Below, piece by piece: positions 11,908 to 22,914 of a DNA stretch of 64,000 nt. The translations under genes and the position numbers were made by a program. How positions within the stretch are numbered: position 1 is the stretch's first letter; every line of letters begins with the position of its first letter. The notes beneath the pieces are model-generated. The model saw only the letters and a program-made list of their open reading frames with translations. It searched no databases and was not told where the DNA came from. The DNA comes from Arachis hypogaea (taxonomy: Eukaryota; Streptophyta; Magnoliopsida; Fabales; Fabaceae): NCBI RefSeq assembly GCF_003086295.3, contig NC_092051.1, positions 17,851,940 through 17,915,939 of the forward strand, read 5' to 3'.

Positions 11908-12234
11908 TTTCTAGTTAGTGGTTAGGTATAGAAAAACATATTTACTCTAAGCTTTTTTGTGTTTAAAAAAAAAAAACATCTCGATTTTTTTTATTATCAA
12001 ATTTGAATTTAAAAAGTGAGAAAATAGGATATTAGACACCCACGGACTTGATTGCAATTGTGGCCTTTGTGGGGCAGCAATCGATAAATGCCAACTCACA
12101 AGAACAAGATGCTGTCTAAAGTTTAGACTTTAGACCCAGCAAAAATAAATAAATAAATAAATAAAATAAAGATGCAAGATGCTATCCCGCTTTTTAATTT
12201 TCATATTGTACCGTTGCTGGTGTATTCAAAGGAT
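11908..12234. other. Spacer between the hAT MITE and the MULE
   Basis: A/T-rich with homopolymer runs and a short AAAT microsatellite near 12146-12170. The outer end of the MULE may lie in this stretch; I could not fix it. Confidence 0.4.
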
Positions 12235-12287
12235 ATGGGGGTGGCTGGTGTGTAACCTGGTTGTGGTGTCAGGGGAATAGGACTCGG

Positions 12288-12430
12288 ACCCTCCGAGTTC
12301 AAGCCACAAAACGCACGGTCCGAGTCCAGTGTATTGGGATGACGATGGTGAGGGACTCGGACCCTCCGAGATGGCGTGCTTCACGGACCGTCCGATTTCG
12401 ATTTGAGTTGTCGAACGGTCCGAGTCCATT
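12288..12430. repeat. Left subterminal palindrome cluster of the MULE
   Basis: Five variants of one motif in about 140 bp: CTCGGACCCTCCGAG twice, GCACGGTCCGAGTCC, ACGGACCGTCCGAT and AACGGTCCGAGTCC. The core CGGACCGTCCG is its own reverse complement. The cluster lies about 180 bp upstream of the PMD start codon. Confidence 0.75.
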
Positions 12431-12609
12431 GCTGGTATGGACACGCGGCGCTTCCCCGTTGAGTCCCTAATCGGTGGGCATCATAAGCGTAGAAAGAAGA
12501 AAACCTGCTCTCCTACCATCCGAATCCCCACTTCACTCCCACCAACCTTTCTCCCTCAAAGCCTTCTTCTTCATTTCTCTGAACTTTGCATGGTGGAGGA
12601 GCAACATTA

Positions 12610-15600
12610 ATGGGGAAAAAATTAAAAATTAAAGATGTTGATCGATCTGAGCTTCATATTATTCACTATCTCAGTGATCCTGATTATGTAAGTATTTTTT
12701 GAAATTTTTTTGAGTTTTTTAATTTTTTTATAGTTATAATTATTAAAATATAAAATTTCAATATTATGATTGTTGTTAGATACACAGTTGAAGAATATAA
12801 ATAGAATGATTATGACTAATTTATTAGTATTAGTTAGATTATTTTAAAATATTTTGAACAGATTAATAATTATATTTATGATGATTAAAATTTTTTTTAT
12901 GATTATATTGTTGTTAGACATGCATTTGAAAAACATAAATGGAATGAGTATGACTTATTTTTCATTGTTTGTTAGATTTCTTTAAAATTATTTTACAGAT
13001 TAATAATTATATAAATCATGATTAGAAAATTTGTTATGATGATGTAGTTGTTAGAGATATGTAGTAATTTTTAAATATTTGTTAGGTTCTATTTAAATAT
13101 TTTTTTACAGATTATTAATTATATATATCATGATAAGAAAATTTGTTATGGTTATGTTGTTGTTGTTCTTTAGTTTTGTGTTTTTGGCTGTAGTAGTAAG
13201 TAGAACATAATGTAAATTTTTAATAAGTTTATTTAATTGTGGTGTAATTATTATTTGTAAGCCAATGTTATTTGAATGTGTTTTTAAGAAATTAAGTGTA
13301 ACTGTTATCGATTTTGGTTAGATGTTATTATTATTGTGGTAAAGTGTTAATGCTGAGTTGATTAGAAAGGTTTTTTTAATTAAGCCATGTTAGATATTTC
13401 TTTATGGAAAAATTTAAATAATTTTAATTGTAGTAATTATTATTAGCAAGTTAATTATTAGCGTTGTTAGAATATGAATGATGGCATATACAGATTTATT
13501 AATATTTTGTATTGCAGGGGAAAAAATTTTTAACAAAAGACTAATTAATTAATGTTCGATATTATTGTGGATGTTGTAAATATTGTTGAGATTTATGATT
13601 AGGAATATATGTATTTGTAATGAGTTTCATTAGCAGTTATGAATACTTTTGAGGATTAACTAGTTAAATTTAGAAGTTACGAGAATTAGTTGTATAATGA
13701 TTCAGTCAATAAATTTATGATGGTAAGTTAGCAATTCTTAATAATTTGATTAGTAATTTGTTATGTTTTTTTGTAGAAATCAAGAATGTTGACATGTAAC
13801 CATCCACTTCCTCCGGATCGGTACAACGAAAGGGTGGAGGATCATCTGCGAATTACCGGGTTCTATCATGCATCTCAGATTGGGATAGTGCAGTGTCAGA
13901 AAGCATTGGTAAATGCTCTAATTGAACGTTGGCACCCAGAGACACATACGTTCCACCTTCCCATTGGTGAATGTGCTGTGACACTTGAAGATGTAGCTAT
14001 GATTCTTGGTCTTCCCACAGATGGTCTTCCGGTCACAGGGATGACAATGAGCAGTTATGAAGCGTTGGAGGCGGAGTGTTTGCTTCAATTTGGAGTTGCA
14101 CCGCGTGTGTCTGACTGTAGATCTAGTTGCATAAAACTTACCTGGCTGCGTGATTTAAAAGAAAATTTACAGTTGATTGATGATATCAGTATACAGAGGT
14201 ATGTGAGGTGCCATATTATGTTGTTGATCGGGACGATCTTGTTTGGGGATAAGTCTGGGGCAGGAGTGCATTGGAAATTTCTACCCTTGCTACGTGATTT
14301 TGGTAGTATTGGTCAGTATAGTTGGGGAGCGGCATGCCTGGCACATCTCTACAGGGCATTATGCCGTGCATCCCGTTTTAACTGCAAGGAAATAGATGGT
14401 CCACTAACACTTCTACTCTGTTGGGCTTGGATCAGGATGCCATACCTATCGCCGCTACCTAGGGAACCTCGAAGTTTTCCACTAGCAAACAGGTAATAAT
14501 TTGTTAGAATGTACCCGTATGTTGATATTTATGATTCATTTAATGGTAGCTGAGGTAATTGAATATATCATAATAGGTGGCGGAACTGGGAGCGTGGTGA
14601 CCGACGATTTAGATACTTGAAGTTAGCTCACTTTAGGAAGTCATTTGATGAACTTCAGGAAGGGCAGGTATGTTTCAATGAAAGTAGTATTAGTTTTATG
14701 TTTAGGGTCTAAGACATAATTATACAGCATTGTCTTTGTAATTGGCTTTGTGGACTGTTATGTTGAGGTTCCTTTATTTTTTCCAGTTTGTTTGGGTTGC
14801 TTATGCTGTGGATCGGGTGGATCCGAACATCATTCCTCCTGAAATCTACATGCAGTCGGTGGTTTGGAGTGCTACAGTTCCGTTGGTATCATTTGAATGT
14901 GTCGAGTGGCATGCTACCGATAGATTTAGGCGACAGTTTGGTTTGGTTCAGGGACTACCTAGTCAGGAGCGGAATCTAGAGAAGGCGCATGGAGAAACCC
15001 TGAAGGGGCCCAAGAATCTTAATTGGGCCACGGAAGCGAGTCATTCAAAATGGGTGATGCATTGGTCAAACAGGTATAACTACATTCTATCTGAGCTTCC
15101 GATGCCTTCACATGATCTACTAGATAGATACATGCATTGGTACCGATCAAAATATGGGGACCACTTGAACATGTCAAATCTTGTGGGTCAAGATAATGAT
15201 GAAGGTGATCAGGATATGGAGGAAGGTGATCAGGATTTGGATGAGGATAATCAGGATACCGATGAGGGTAGTCAGGATATGGATGCTGACAATCAAGTAG
15301 AAGAGCCACATTCGCCGCATATATTACCTCCAACACCGATTCCAGAAGAACAACCTCAGTCCTCAAGCCATTATGTACCTCAGACACAGTTCCCCCCATC
15401 AGTTCCAATCAGTCAACAATATTGGGGTACCTCACAATTTGAAACAGGAGAAGGAGGTTCCTTTAGCCAGTTGCTTGGGTTGATGTCTGCAGATCCTGGA
15501 CTACCACAATATGGCCAACAGCCTGACTTCATGGCTGGTAGGTATTCATTGGATGCTAGGTATCCGGGCCATATATCATCGGTTGCTTCTGGGGGGTTTG

Positions 15601-16128
15601 TGTCGGTTGACTCTAGTAGGAGTGATGACGGACGCGGAGCTTTTTTTAGTCAGAATCCTAACCGTGTATCCATGGGACTCATTGAAGAAGATGCTAACAC
15701 ACCCGAGAGGGAGACAGATGCGTATCTAGTAGATGACCCGGATGACGAGGAGGATCATGATGACGATGAAATAGAGGAGTTTGACGAGGATGAAGAATCT
15801 CGTAATGATGGTATTATGTTTTGTATTCTACTTTACATGTTCCATTACTTTTTTATTTTATGTTCATAACTGGCATCTATTTTTTACTTTTAGTAAATCT
15901 TATGTGGTTTATGTCTTGCTGTGATTACCTGCTGCGCATAATTTAATTATTTTTTATAATTTCTATACAGGTCATGCACGCACTCCGGATGAAACCTCCA
16001 AAGGTTACAATCTGAGGATTGATCCACCACGTCGCAGTGCTAGTCGCTACACTCCATCTGTCTTCAAAAAAGCGGCCAAGAAATGCAAGAATTTAGTCAA
16101 GGATGTGAAGTGGGCCATGAGAAAGTAG
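12610..16128 (+). CDS. Plant mobile domain (PMD, MAIN-like) protein encoded by the MULE
   Basis: Five exons, all GT-AG and phase-consistent: 12610-12687, 13777-14492, 14577-14667, 14787-15810, 15971-16128, giving 688 aa. The PMD core carries the family hallmarks ERWHPETHTFHLPIGE (about residues 76-91) and VTLEDVAMILGLP (about 94-106). Tryptophan-rich helical blocks continue through exon 4. An acidic tract of repeated (G/N)DQDxDE units follows (about residues 431-465), then a Pro/Gln/Ser-rich region, a second acidic run, and a basic tail (KKAAKKCKNLVKDVK). PMD proteins include the Arabidopsis silencing factors MAIN and MAIL1 and are known to travel inside plant transposons. The role in transposition is unknown; silencing evasion or nuclear targeting are inferences. 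The start is the first in-frame ATG joined to exon 2 by a good GTAAGT donor, less certain than the rest. Confidence 0.85.
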
Positions 16129-16391
16129 TTGTCTTGTAACTTATTTATTTAAGTAGTAATCACGTGGACCATGTTGTATTTATGTAGTATGTTTAGAGTA
16201 TGTACGCACTACATTTATGTTGTATGTTTAGAGTATGTACGCACTACATTTATGTTGTATGTTTAGAGTATTTATGCACTACGGACACTATTCAGGTATT
16301 GCTAACCTTGAGTACGCAGTAAGGTACAGGTGTTGTATATGTACGCATTATTGTTGTTCAGTCATACAATCAGATTGGACCGGAACCTGCC

Positions 16392-16862
16392 GGTTCATTT
16401 ATACATTCAGATTGCACCGGAAAGGCCGGTTCAATCATAAAATCAGATTGCACAGGCCAGGCCGGTTCATTACGAAAAACAGATTGAATCGGACCGGCCG
16501 GTTCATTTATACAATCAGAGTGAACCGGACCGGCCGGTTCATTCATAAAATCAGCTTGAACCGGACAGGCCGTTTCATTCATAAAATCAGATTGCACCGG
16601 ACCGGACGGTTCATTTCAAAAAATAGATTGAACTGGACCGGCTGGTTCATTTATACAACCCAATTGGACCGGACCGGCCGGTTCATTTATACAATCAGAT
16701 TGCACCGGAAAGGCCAATTCATTCAAAAAATCAGATTGAAGCGGACCGGCCGGTTCTTTCAGAAAATCAGATTGAACCGGACCGGCCGGGTCATTCATAA
16801 AATCCGGTTGAACCGGACCGGTCGGTTTAGTTGGAAGACCTGTGCACTTAGACCGGCCGGTT
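16392..16862. repeat. 36-bp minisatellite, about 13 copies
   Basis: Direct tandem units of about GGTTCATTYATAAAATCAGA plus TTGAACCGGACCGGCC, each 36 bp. Because 36 is a multiple of 3, the array stays open on both strands as 12-residue peptide repeats (plus TGRFIHKIRLHR-like; minus NEPAGPVQSDFM-like), which are artefacts rather than evidence of a gene. TGAACCGG...CCGGTTCA makes neighbouring units partly self-complementary. It lies between the 3' ends of the two convergent MULE genes. Confidence 0.9.
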
Positions 16863-17010
16863 CTACAAGGAAAACATTACAATACATAAACCGTTTTTAC
16901 ATAAAAACATCAGAAAAACATTACATAATGTTCCACATATCAGGTCAAGTTCTATCAAAATGACAACCCATGACATAATAGTGACGTTCTACACCTACCA
17001 CAATGTGAAC

Positions 17011-19900
17011 CTACTGAGCATCTCCGTCGGCAGTTCTACCAGCTGACTGACGGCATCTACTACGACTGTGTCCCTCAGCTCCACATAGCGTACATCGCCT
17101 AGGACGACGTAACATTCGCGTGTCCATCTCATTCAAGAAACGCGTCATCCTGGGGCGCCCTTTCGAGACACGTCTCAGATACGGATTCGGTACGTAGCGA
17201 GGACCGTTGTACGCAGGCCACGTCGTCGGGTTACCTAGTGGCCTAAATCTTGCTCGGTACACCCGCCAAACTTGGTCCATCTTATACACATCATGCACAT
17301 ATAGCTTCCAATCCAGTCGCTGGTTTGCGCAACATGCGAACACATGTCTGCAGGGGATCCGGTCCACCTGGAACTCACCACAATCACATCGAAGGGCGCG
17401 TAGATCGACTGCAAACTCCAGTCCGCTTGGCATCTCACGCACCTCGAAGACCTCATTCTGCCGGTCAAAGCAACTGACCTGTATGTTTCCTGATGCAAGT
17501 TGGTTTGCATGCAACTTCGAGGTCACGACTTCGGAGAACACATGGCCAGCATTAATCCGCGCTTCTGCCTCTGCTCTTTTTCTGGTGAAAAGCTCGTTTA
17601 GCCTGTAGAATGTTGCCTTGACAAGAGCAGTAATAGGAAGATTGCGTGCACCATTCAACACTGAATTGATGCATTCCACTAGATTCGTTGTCATGTGACC
17701 CCATCGGTATCCACCATCAAACGCCAATGCGTACTGTTCGCGAGGAATTCGGTTTAACCAGTTGGTATACGCTTCCCCCCGTTCCCGTAATCGCTGGTAA
17801 CGCACTTCATACTCCCGCACCGTCCTGGAATATCCTAGAGGAAACCAAAAAAAAAAAAAAAAAATCATAAAAGTCGAAAACAAATATTAATATTTAACTA
17901 CTGTTAATAAGTTACTTAAATGTAGTAAATTATTACCAATGTTGACGACCAATTTTTGGAGGTACGGTGCCTTGAATTTCCGCAGAAAATTCGACTCTAT
18001 ATGCCTGATGCAGAACATATGAAAAGCTCTAGGAGGTGACCATGCTCCGTTACTCCGTTCCACAGCTGCATTGATGGATTCGTGTCGGTCGGATATCAGT
18101 CCCACACCATCCCGAGTGACAACATGTTGACGCAAGTTACTAAGGAAAAAGTGCCACGCATCAGAAGTCTCTCCCTCGACAATAGCAAACGCAATTGGAA
18201 CGATGTTGTTGTTGCCATCCTGTGAGACTGCGACTAGGAGACAACCCTTATACTTTCCGTACAAGTGAGTCTCATCCACCTGGACAACTGGCTTACAATG
18301 TCTGAATGCCCTGATACAGGGGTAATAACTCCAAAATACTCTATGCAGTACCCGAATATGACCAACCAAGTCATCGCCTTGGTATGCAGGCATAGTCTCA
18401 AAATGGACAACAGCTGATGGCTCCTTATGACACATGGCCTGAAACCATATAGGCAACGCTTCGTACGATGCCTCCCAACCTCCAAATATTTTTTCTACTG
18501 CCCTTTGCTTAGCCAACCATGCTTTCCGATAGCTAACAGTATAGTTAAACTTCGATTGCACTTCTGCTATAACGGACTTTACCTTTAAGGAGGGATCAGC
18601 CTCAACCAATGGCTTTATTGCTTCTGCAATTGTGATGGAGTCCAGCTTCGCATGATCCTGTGAAATGGTGGCTCTGGTACAAGTGTGACTACCATTATAC
18701 CTCCTTATAACCCAACAATACTTCCTGCTGATCAGACTAACCCTGATAAGCCAATCACACCCTGACCCATACTGTGTACACTTGGCATAAAATGTCAAAG
18801 GCTCAGACTCATACACCCGGTAATCTACGCTTCGTCGTATGGTATACTCTTTTATTGCCTTAATAACAGCTTCCCGGGAACTAAACTCCATCCCAACAGC
18901 AAATTCACCATCTGCGACAATAGGAACTTCTGCCAGGACAACAAGCATGGGAAAAATTTCAATAAATACATATATATTTCAAAACCATACTAAATCAATA
19001 TTAACTGCATCAAGTATGACATAAATCAGACCCTAACGTAAATAATAATAAAATATTAAATTCTATGTTCTATATTCGTTTAAAATAACGTGATATGTTT
19101 CAAACATTACTTAACACATATGTTGACTTTTATTTTTTTAACTTCCTACTATTTTTAAATTTTTTTTTTACATAGGATCAGGTCAACCGGTTCAATGTCT
19201 AACACATACATGACATCAACGCATGCTTAAATAATGGGTAATAAATAATAATTCATTCATAAATAATTCAATAAATAAATAAAAAAGACAATAATTTAAA
19301 TATTAACGTACCTGCAGTCATATATTCCGGAAACTCCGGAACATGCATGGCTTCCAAGTCCAGAACTCGCATGAATGAAGGCTCCCCAAACGGCATATCG
19401 TTTGCGAGTGCATCTGCCACCTCTGTCACATCTGGATCCATATTTCCCTCACCATGATCTTCATCTCCATCTGCACCAACACATTCGTAGTTGCTTTCGA
19501 ACTCTTCTTCACTGTCACTATTATAATCTTCCCGTAGAATGTTTCGGTCTGCCTCAGATTGTTCAAACTCAACATACAACTCGATAAACGAGATCTGCGC
19601 CCGGTTTTCAATATACATTGAAAACATCTCCTGCATGCTCGCTTCGTCCGTCACATATCTTGTTTGAAATTGGACAAACCCACCAAATACCGATACGGGA
19701 TATCTGTATAGAACACAGGATATTTTTTTTGCCCTCTCAGAATCAATCTTTTCACAGATCAAACCTTTGAGTTCTTCAAAGGAAATGATAAAAGGAATAA
19801 CAACATCTATTGGATTTTCACAAATAAATTTTACCTCTTCAGATGTTTGTAATAAAATTTGACCAAAATAATACACCTTTATTAGTACTCTATCACTCAT
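17011..19900 (-). CDS. MULE (MuDR-type) transposase, apparently intact
   Basis: Three exons, 19900-19312, 18929-17937 and 17834-17011, joined in phase to 801 aa without a stop. Exon 1 holds an N-terminal PB1-like region ([14 protein letters not shown]...) and an acidic stretch ([13 protein letters not shown]). Exon 2 has the MuDR N-terminal DNA-binding fold ([19 protein letters not shown], with C-x6-C...H-x-C around residues 247-280) and the catalytic core: Asp about 415 in [15 protein letters not shown] and Asp about 477 in [10 protein letters not shown]. The third acidic residue is probably Glu about 581 in [10 protein letters not shown]. Exon 3 adds a SWIM zinc finger ([15 protein letters not shown], about 677-691) and a CCHC knuckle ([14 protein letters not shown], about 775-788). 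It cuts and pastes MULE DNA in the nucleus. It runs towards the PMD gene, and its upstream region carries the right subterminal cluster. Plus-strand frames here are shadows. Confidence 0.92.
18930..19311 (-). other. First intron of the MULE transposase
   Basis: Donor CAG|GTACGT and acceptor TCCTGGCAG|AA. A/T-rich, no independent feature seen. Confidence 0.8.
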
Positions 19901-20069
19901 TTCTCCTACTCACAAAAAAAAACATAACACTAACTACACACTTCTTTGATTTTGAACAACCATGAAATATTTCCAGAAGAACGAAACAGAGGAGGAAGCG
20001 GCGCATAAGAAGGAGAAGAAGAGGGATAACCTAACACTAACTCGTTGCACACTTTTATATAGACTCTAT

Positions 20070-20355
20070 ACTCAACTCGGAACGTCCGACTTGGTTAACT
20101 TCATTCAAAAATATATTCAACAACCAAATCGGACCATGCGTTTTCGTGAACCGGTTCTACCATCCCTAGCCAAAACGGACGGTCCGACTCCATCCGCTAC
20201 ACGCAACTCGGACCGTGCGTCTTCTCTTCCACCCCAGCCATCTCGCAGGGTCCGATTCATCTGCAACAACACACTTTCCCTCTCCACCACAAATCGGACC
20301 GTGCGTCTCCCAGTTTAGAAACTTCAAAAACACAGAACTCGGACCGTCCGAGTTC
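20070..20355. repeat. Right subterminal palindrome cluster of the MULE
   Basis: At least seven variants of CTCGGACCGTGCG/CGGACCGTCCGAG, for example near 20077, 20130, 20172, 20206, 20246, 20290 and 20337. The last, CTCGGACCGTCCGAG, is a perfect palindrome. The cluster lies 170-455 bp upstream of the transposase ATG and mirrors the left cluster. Confidence 0.75.
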
Positions 20356-20460
20356 CACTCCCAAAAGCTGCCAAAACTCTGCCCCACATACATGTCTAAC
20401 CCACCTTAACTCCATATCCATGCAAAACTCACATACAGGCTCCATTTCGAAAAAATTGAG

Positions 20461-20781
20461 CCGATGCTATCCACCCAAAAAGGAGGCCGAGAACAAAAAC
20501 AAAAACCCAAAACGGGAAGCGAGGGATTCTCCTCTTTATTTTTTTTTCAATTAATTGGTGTTTCTTGGTAATCCCTCTTTTTTCTGGTTACCATTTTTGG
20601 GTTGGGCTATTTATTTTGTGTTTAACCAAGGTGACTTTCTTAATTGGTAACATTATATGTTAGTTAAATTTTTTATTTCTTAATTATATAAATTAAGAAA
20701 TAAAATAATTTAATAAATATAAAAATAATAAATTCATTTCTTATTCATTATTTTTTATCAAACAAACTCGATTATTGTCGA
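20461..20781. other. Spacer between the MULE and the next MITE
   Basis: A/T-rich with poly-T runs; no gene or structured repeat seen. Confidence 0.5.
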
Positions 20782-21315
20782 GTTGAAACCCATTTTGGTC
20801 CCTGAAATTTTCGACCGGCCTCAATTTCGATCCTAAAATTTATAGTTACCCAATTAACACCCTCAAATATTAGATTGTGTCCGAGGCTTGTCCCTGTAGC
20901 TATTTCCGTTAATGGAGATCTCATGTGGCACATTAAGTTGACAAAGTGTGTATCCACGTGACACCCAACTTGCCAGAATAGATGTGTGATGAGTGAATGA
21001 CGTAGCAAAAGTTGAATGAACTCAATTTTCCAGCAAAGTCTCGAACATATTGGGAAAAGAAGGTTGCAAATTGAGTTCATTCAACTTTTGTCACATCATT
21101 TACTCATCACACATCCATTATAGCAAGTTGGGTGCCATGTGGATACACACTCTGTTAACTTAATGTGCCATATCAAATCTCTGTTAACGGAGATAGCTAC
21201 GGGGGCAAGCGTGGGGGCACAACCCAATATTTAGGAGTATTAATTGGATAACTATAAATTTGGGAGTCAAAATTAAGGCCGGTCGAAAATTTTAGGGACC
21301 AAAATGGATTTCAAC
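20782..21315. mobile_element. Large foldback MITE, about 534 bp
   Basis: Starts GTTGAAACCCATTTTGGTCC and ends with its imperfect reverse complement (GGACCAAAATGGATTTCAAC). The two arms, about 20782-21030 and 21065-21315, remain complementary almost to the centre, so the element is essentially one long hairpin. No open frame of interest. No convincing target duplication was found. Confidence 0.8.
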
Positions 21316-21564
21316 GGACCTTAAAATTATAACGAATCACAAGCTTGTTCATAATTTGTTAGAGGGAACCACGAACTATGTTTATCCTTACTTAATTCGC
21401 TACTGCCAACATCTCCTCAAGCTAGTTTGTTGTAGCCTCCCATAAATGAACTTCTTTTAAAATATCCTTCTAGTTTGTATTTTACTCTAGTGAACTACAT
21501 GTTTTTCGTAGTTCGTAGTTCATTTTAAACAACAGCAAATTATATAAATTAATAAAAAGATAGA

Positions 21565-21985
21565 AATATAGAATTTTTTATTATAAATTAAAAAAATTAT
21601 TATTTCTCAAAAAAAAAACCTTTAATTTTTGGAATATTTTTTTTGGTATTTTAGATAAGTTCGCCGACAGTACTTCATTATTTTTAAGAAGATCGCTTTA
21701 CTACACCTGAAATTTCAATTTTTATTAAAAATTTGTCTTACTCCACAGCGAACTTTAAGTTAAATGCTCAATAAATATAAAAAAAAAAACAAATAAACAA
21801 TACATAAAAGAGTATAGAAATTCGCTGTAAAATAAGACAAACTTCTTAAAAATAATAAGGTTCGTCGGAGAATGCGACGAATTTGTCCTAAATGTCAAAA
21901 AAATGTATTATAAAAATTAAAGTTTCAATAATTTTTTTTCAAAAAATGAAGTTCTTTTGTTTTATAATAAAAAAAATCTAAAAAA
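21565..21985. mobile_element. Second foldback MITE-like inverted repeat
   Basis: The left arm (TTTTTTATTATAAATTAA...TAAGTTCGCCGACAGTAC...TTCATTATTTTTAAGAAG) pairs with the right arm (CTTCTTAAAAATAATAAGG...GACGAATTTGTCC...TTTATAATAAAAAAAATC). Ends are not sharply defined. Non-coding. Confidence 0.6.
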
Positions 21986-22049
21986 TATAACATGTTTATA
22001 ATTAAGACAATTGAGTAATTTTAGTTTCAATTTATTTTATATAAATAAA

Positions 22050-22878
22050 CTAGTGAATAACCCGTGCATAGTACTGAAATTAACAAAATACATCATTTAT
22101 GCATAATATAGTGTGTATCATAAGCAAATAAAATTATACTTAAAAATTCTAATGTCTGCCTTTAATCGAATTAAATTAACATATACAAATTTTCCAACAT
22201 AAATGAAAAACTGAAAATCATTTCTTGTATATTCGTTACTAATGTAAAAAAGTTTCTTCATGTCATGTTACATAACAAAAACACAATTTCATATATTTGC
22301 TGAACAATCAACAAAAAAATAGGTTCAACATTGGATATAGTTACCTAATAACCTCTTATTAAACATTGAACCACCTAATAAAAAATATCAAGATTTCAAC
22401 TTAAAAATGTCATCCACAATTTACCAATCAATAATACTGAATGATACAAATAGAGATTTCTCTACACATAAAAAATTTAATGCTCCGAGTCATAGATTAT
22501 GAAAAATCTCCCTATACACAACATTCAAGGTAGAACCATCACTTAGTGAGCCATTGTTCTTAATTAAAACTCTCAAGCCCTTTTTAGACTTGACCCTAGA
22601 CAAAGCAACATATAATTGACCATGCGTAAAAACAGGTTTGGGTAAGTATAACCCCACTATGCTTAGAGTTTGACCTTGAGATTTATTGATGGTCATTGCA
22701 AGGGAGACTATAAGAGGAAACTGTCTACGTTGGAACCTGAATGGAAGTGTTTCATTGTTAGGCACCATATTCATCCGTGGAATCAGAACTATTTCGCCAC
22801 ACTTGTCACCTGTCAAGATATTGCATTCAATGACATGATTACCTAATCTTCGAACCTGTAATCGAGTACCATTACAAA
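22050..22878 (-). mobile_element. Helitron 3' end, minus-strand copy
   Basis: Read on the minus strand it ends GCACGGGTTATTCACTAG followed by T, the CTRR-T terminus of Helitrons; the subterminal hairpin is partly lost (AGTACTATGCACGGG). It is closely similar to the plus-strand copy ending at 30353 but inverted. Similarity stops abruptly near 22878 at the helicase sequence GACTTTGTAATGG. The inner 5' end of the element is not identifiable. Confidence 0.8.
22490..22878 (-). pseudogene. Pif1-like Helitron helicase, C-terminal fragment
   Basis: The last ~130 codons of a Helitron Pif1-family helicase: GNHVIECNILTGDKCG, FRFQRRQFPLIVSLAMTINK, SQGQTLSIVGLYLPKPVF, HGQLYVALSRVKSKKGLRVL, then a normal stop after REIFHNL. 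FPLIVSLAMTINKSQGQ and YVALSRVKS correspond to helicase motifs V/VI. Everything upstream, including the Walker motifs, is missing. Confidence 0.9.
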
Positions 22879-22914
22879 GTCTAAAAACAAGCTTTGATTA
22901 CTTTGGATTCCATA

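Larger units (their letters stand above)
12235..20460. mobile_element. MULE carrying intact PMD and transposase genes (ends approximate)
   Basis: An approximately 8.2-kb element with two convergent genes, a PMD protein on plus and a Mutator-family transposase on minus, plus a 36-bp minisatellite between their 3' ends. Both outer flanks hold clusters of a CTCGGACCGTCCGAG-like motif (left 12288-12430, right 20070-20355), which I take as subterminal transposase-binding or promoter repeats. I could not align long terminal inverted repeats or find a 9-bp target duplication by eye, so the limits are approximate. Both genes read through all splice junctions without a stop, which suggests a young and possibly autonomous copy. 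Confidence 0.75.

Noticed and set aside
15019..15408. 129-codon minus-strand frame
   Set aside because: Antisense to the acidic repeat of PMD exon 4 (translates as PYPDHLHHYL-like repeats).
16235..16963. 242-codon plus-strand frame and two minus-strand frames over the minisatellite
   Set aside because: Pure translation of a 36-bp tandem repeat; no start context, no domain outside the repeat, and located between two gene 3' ends.
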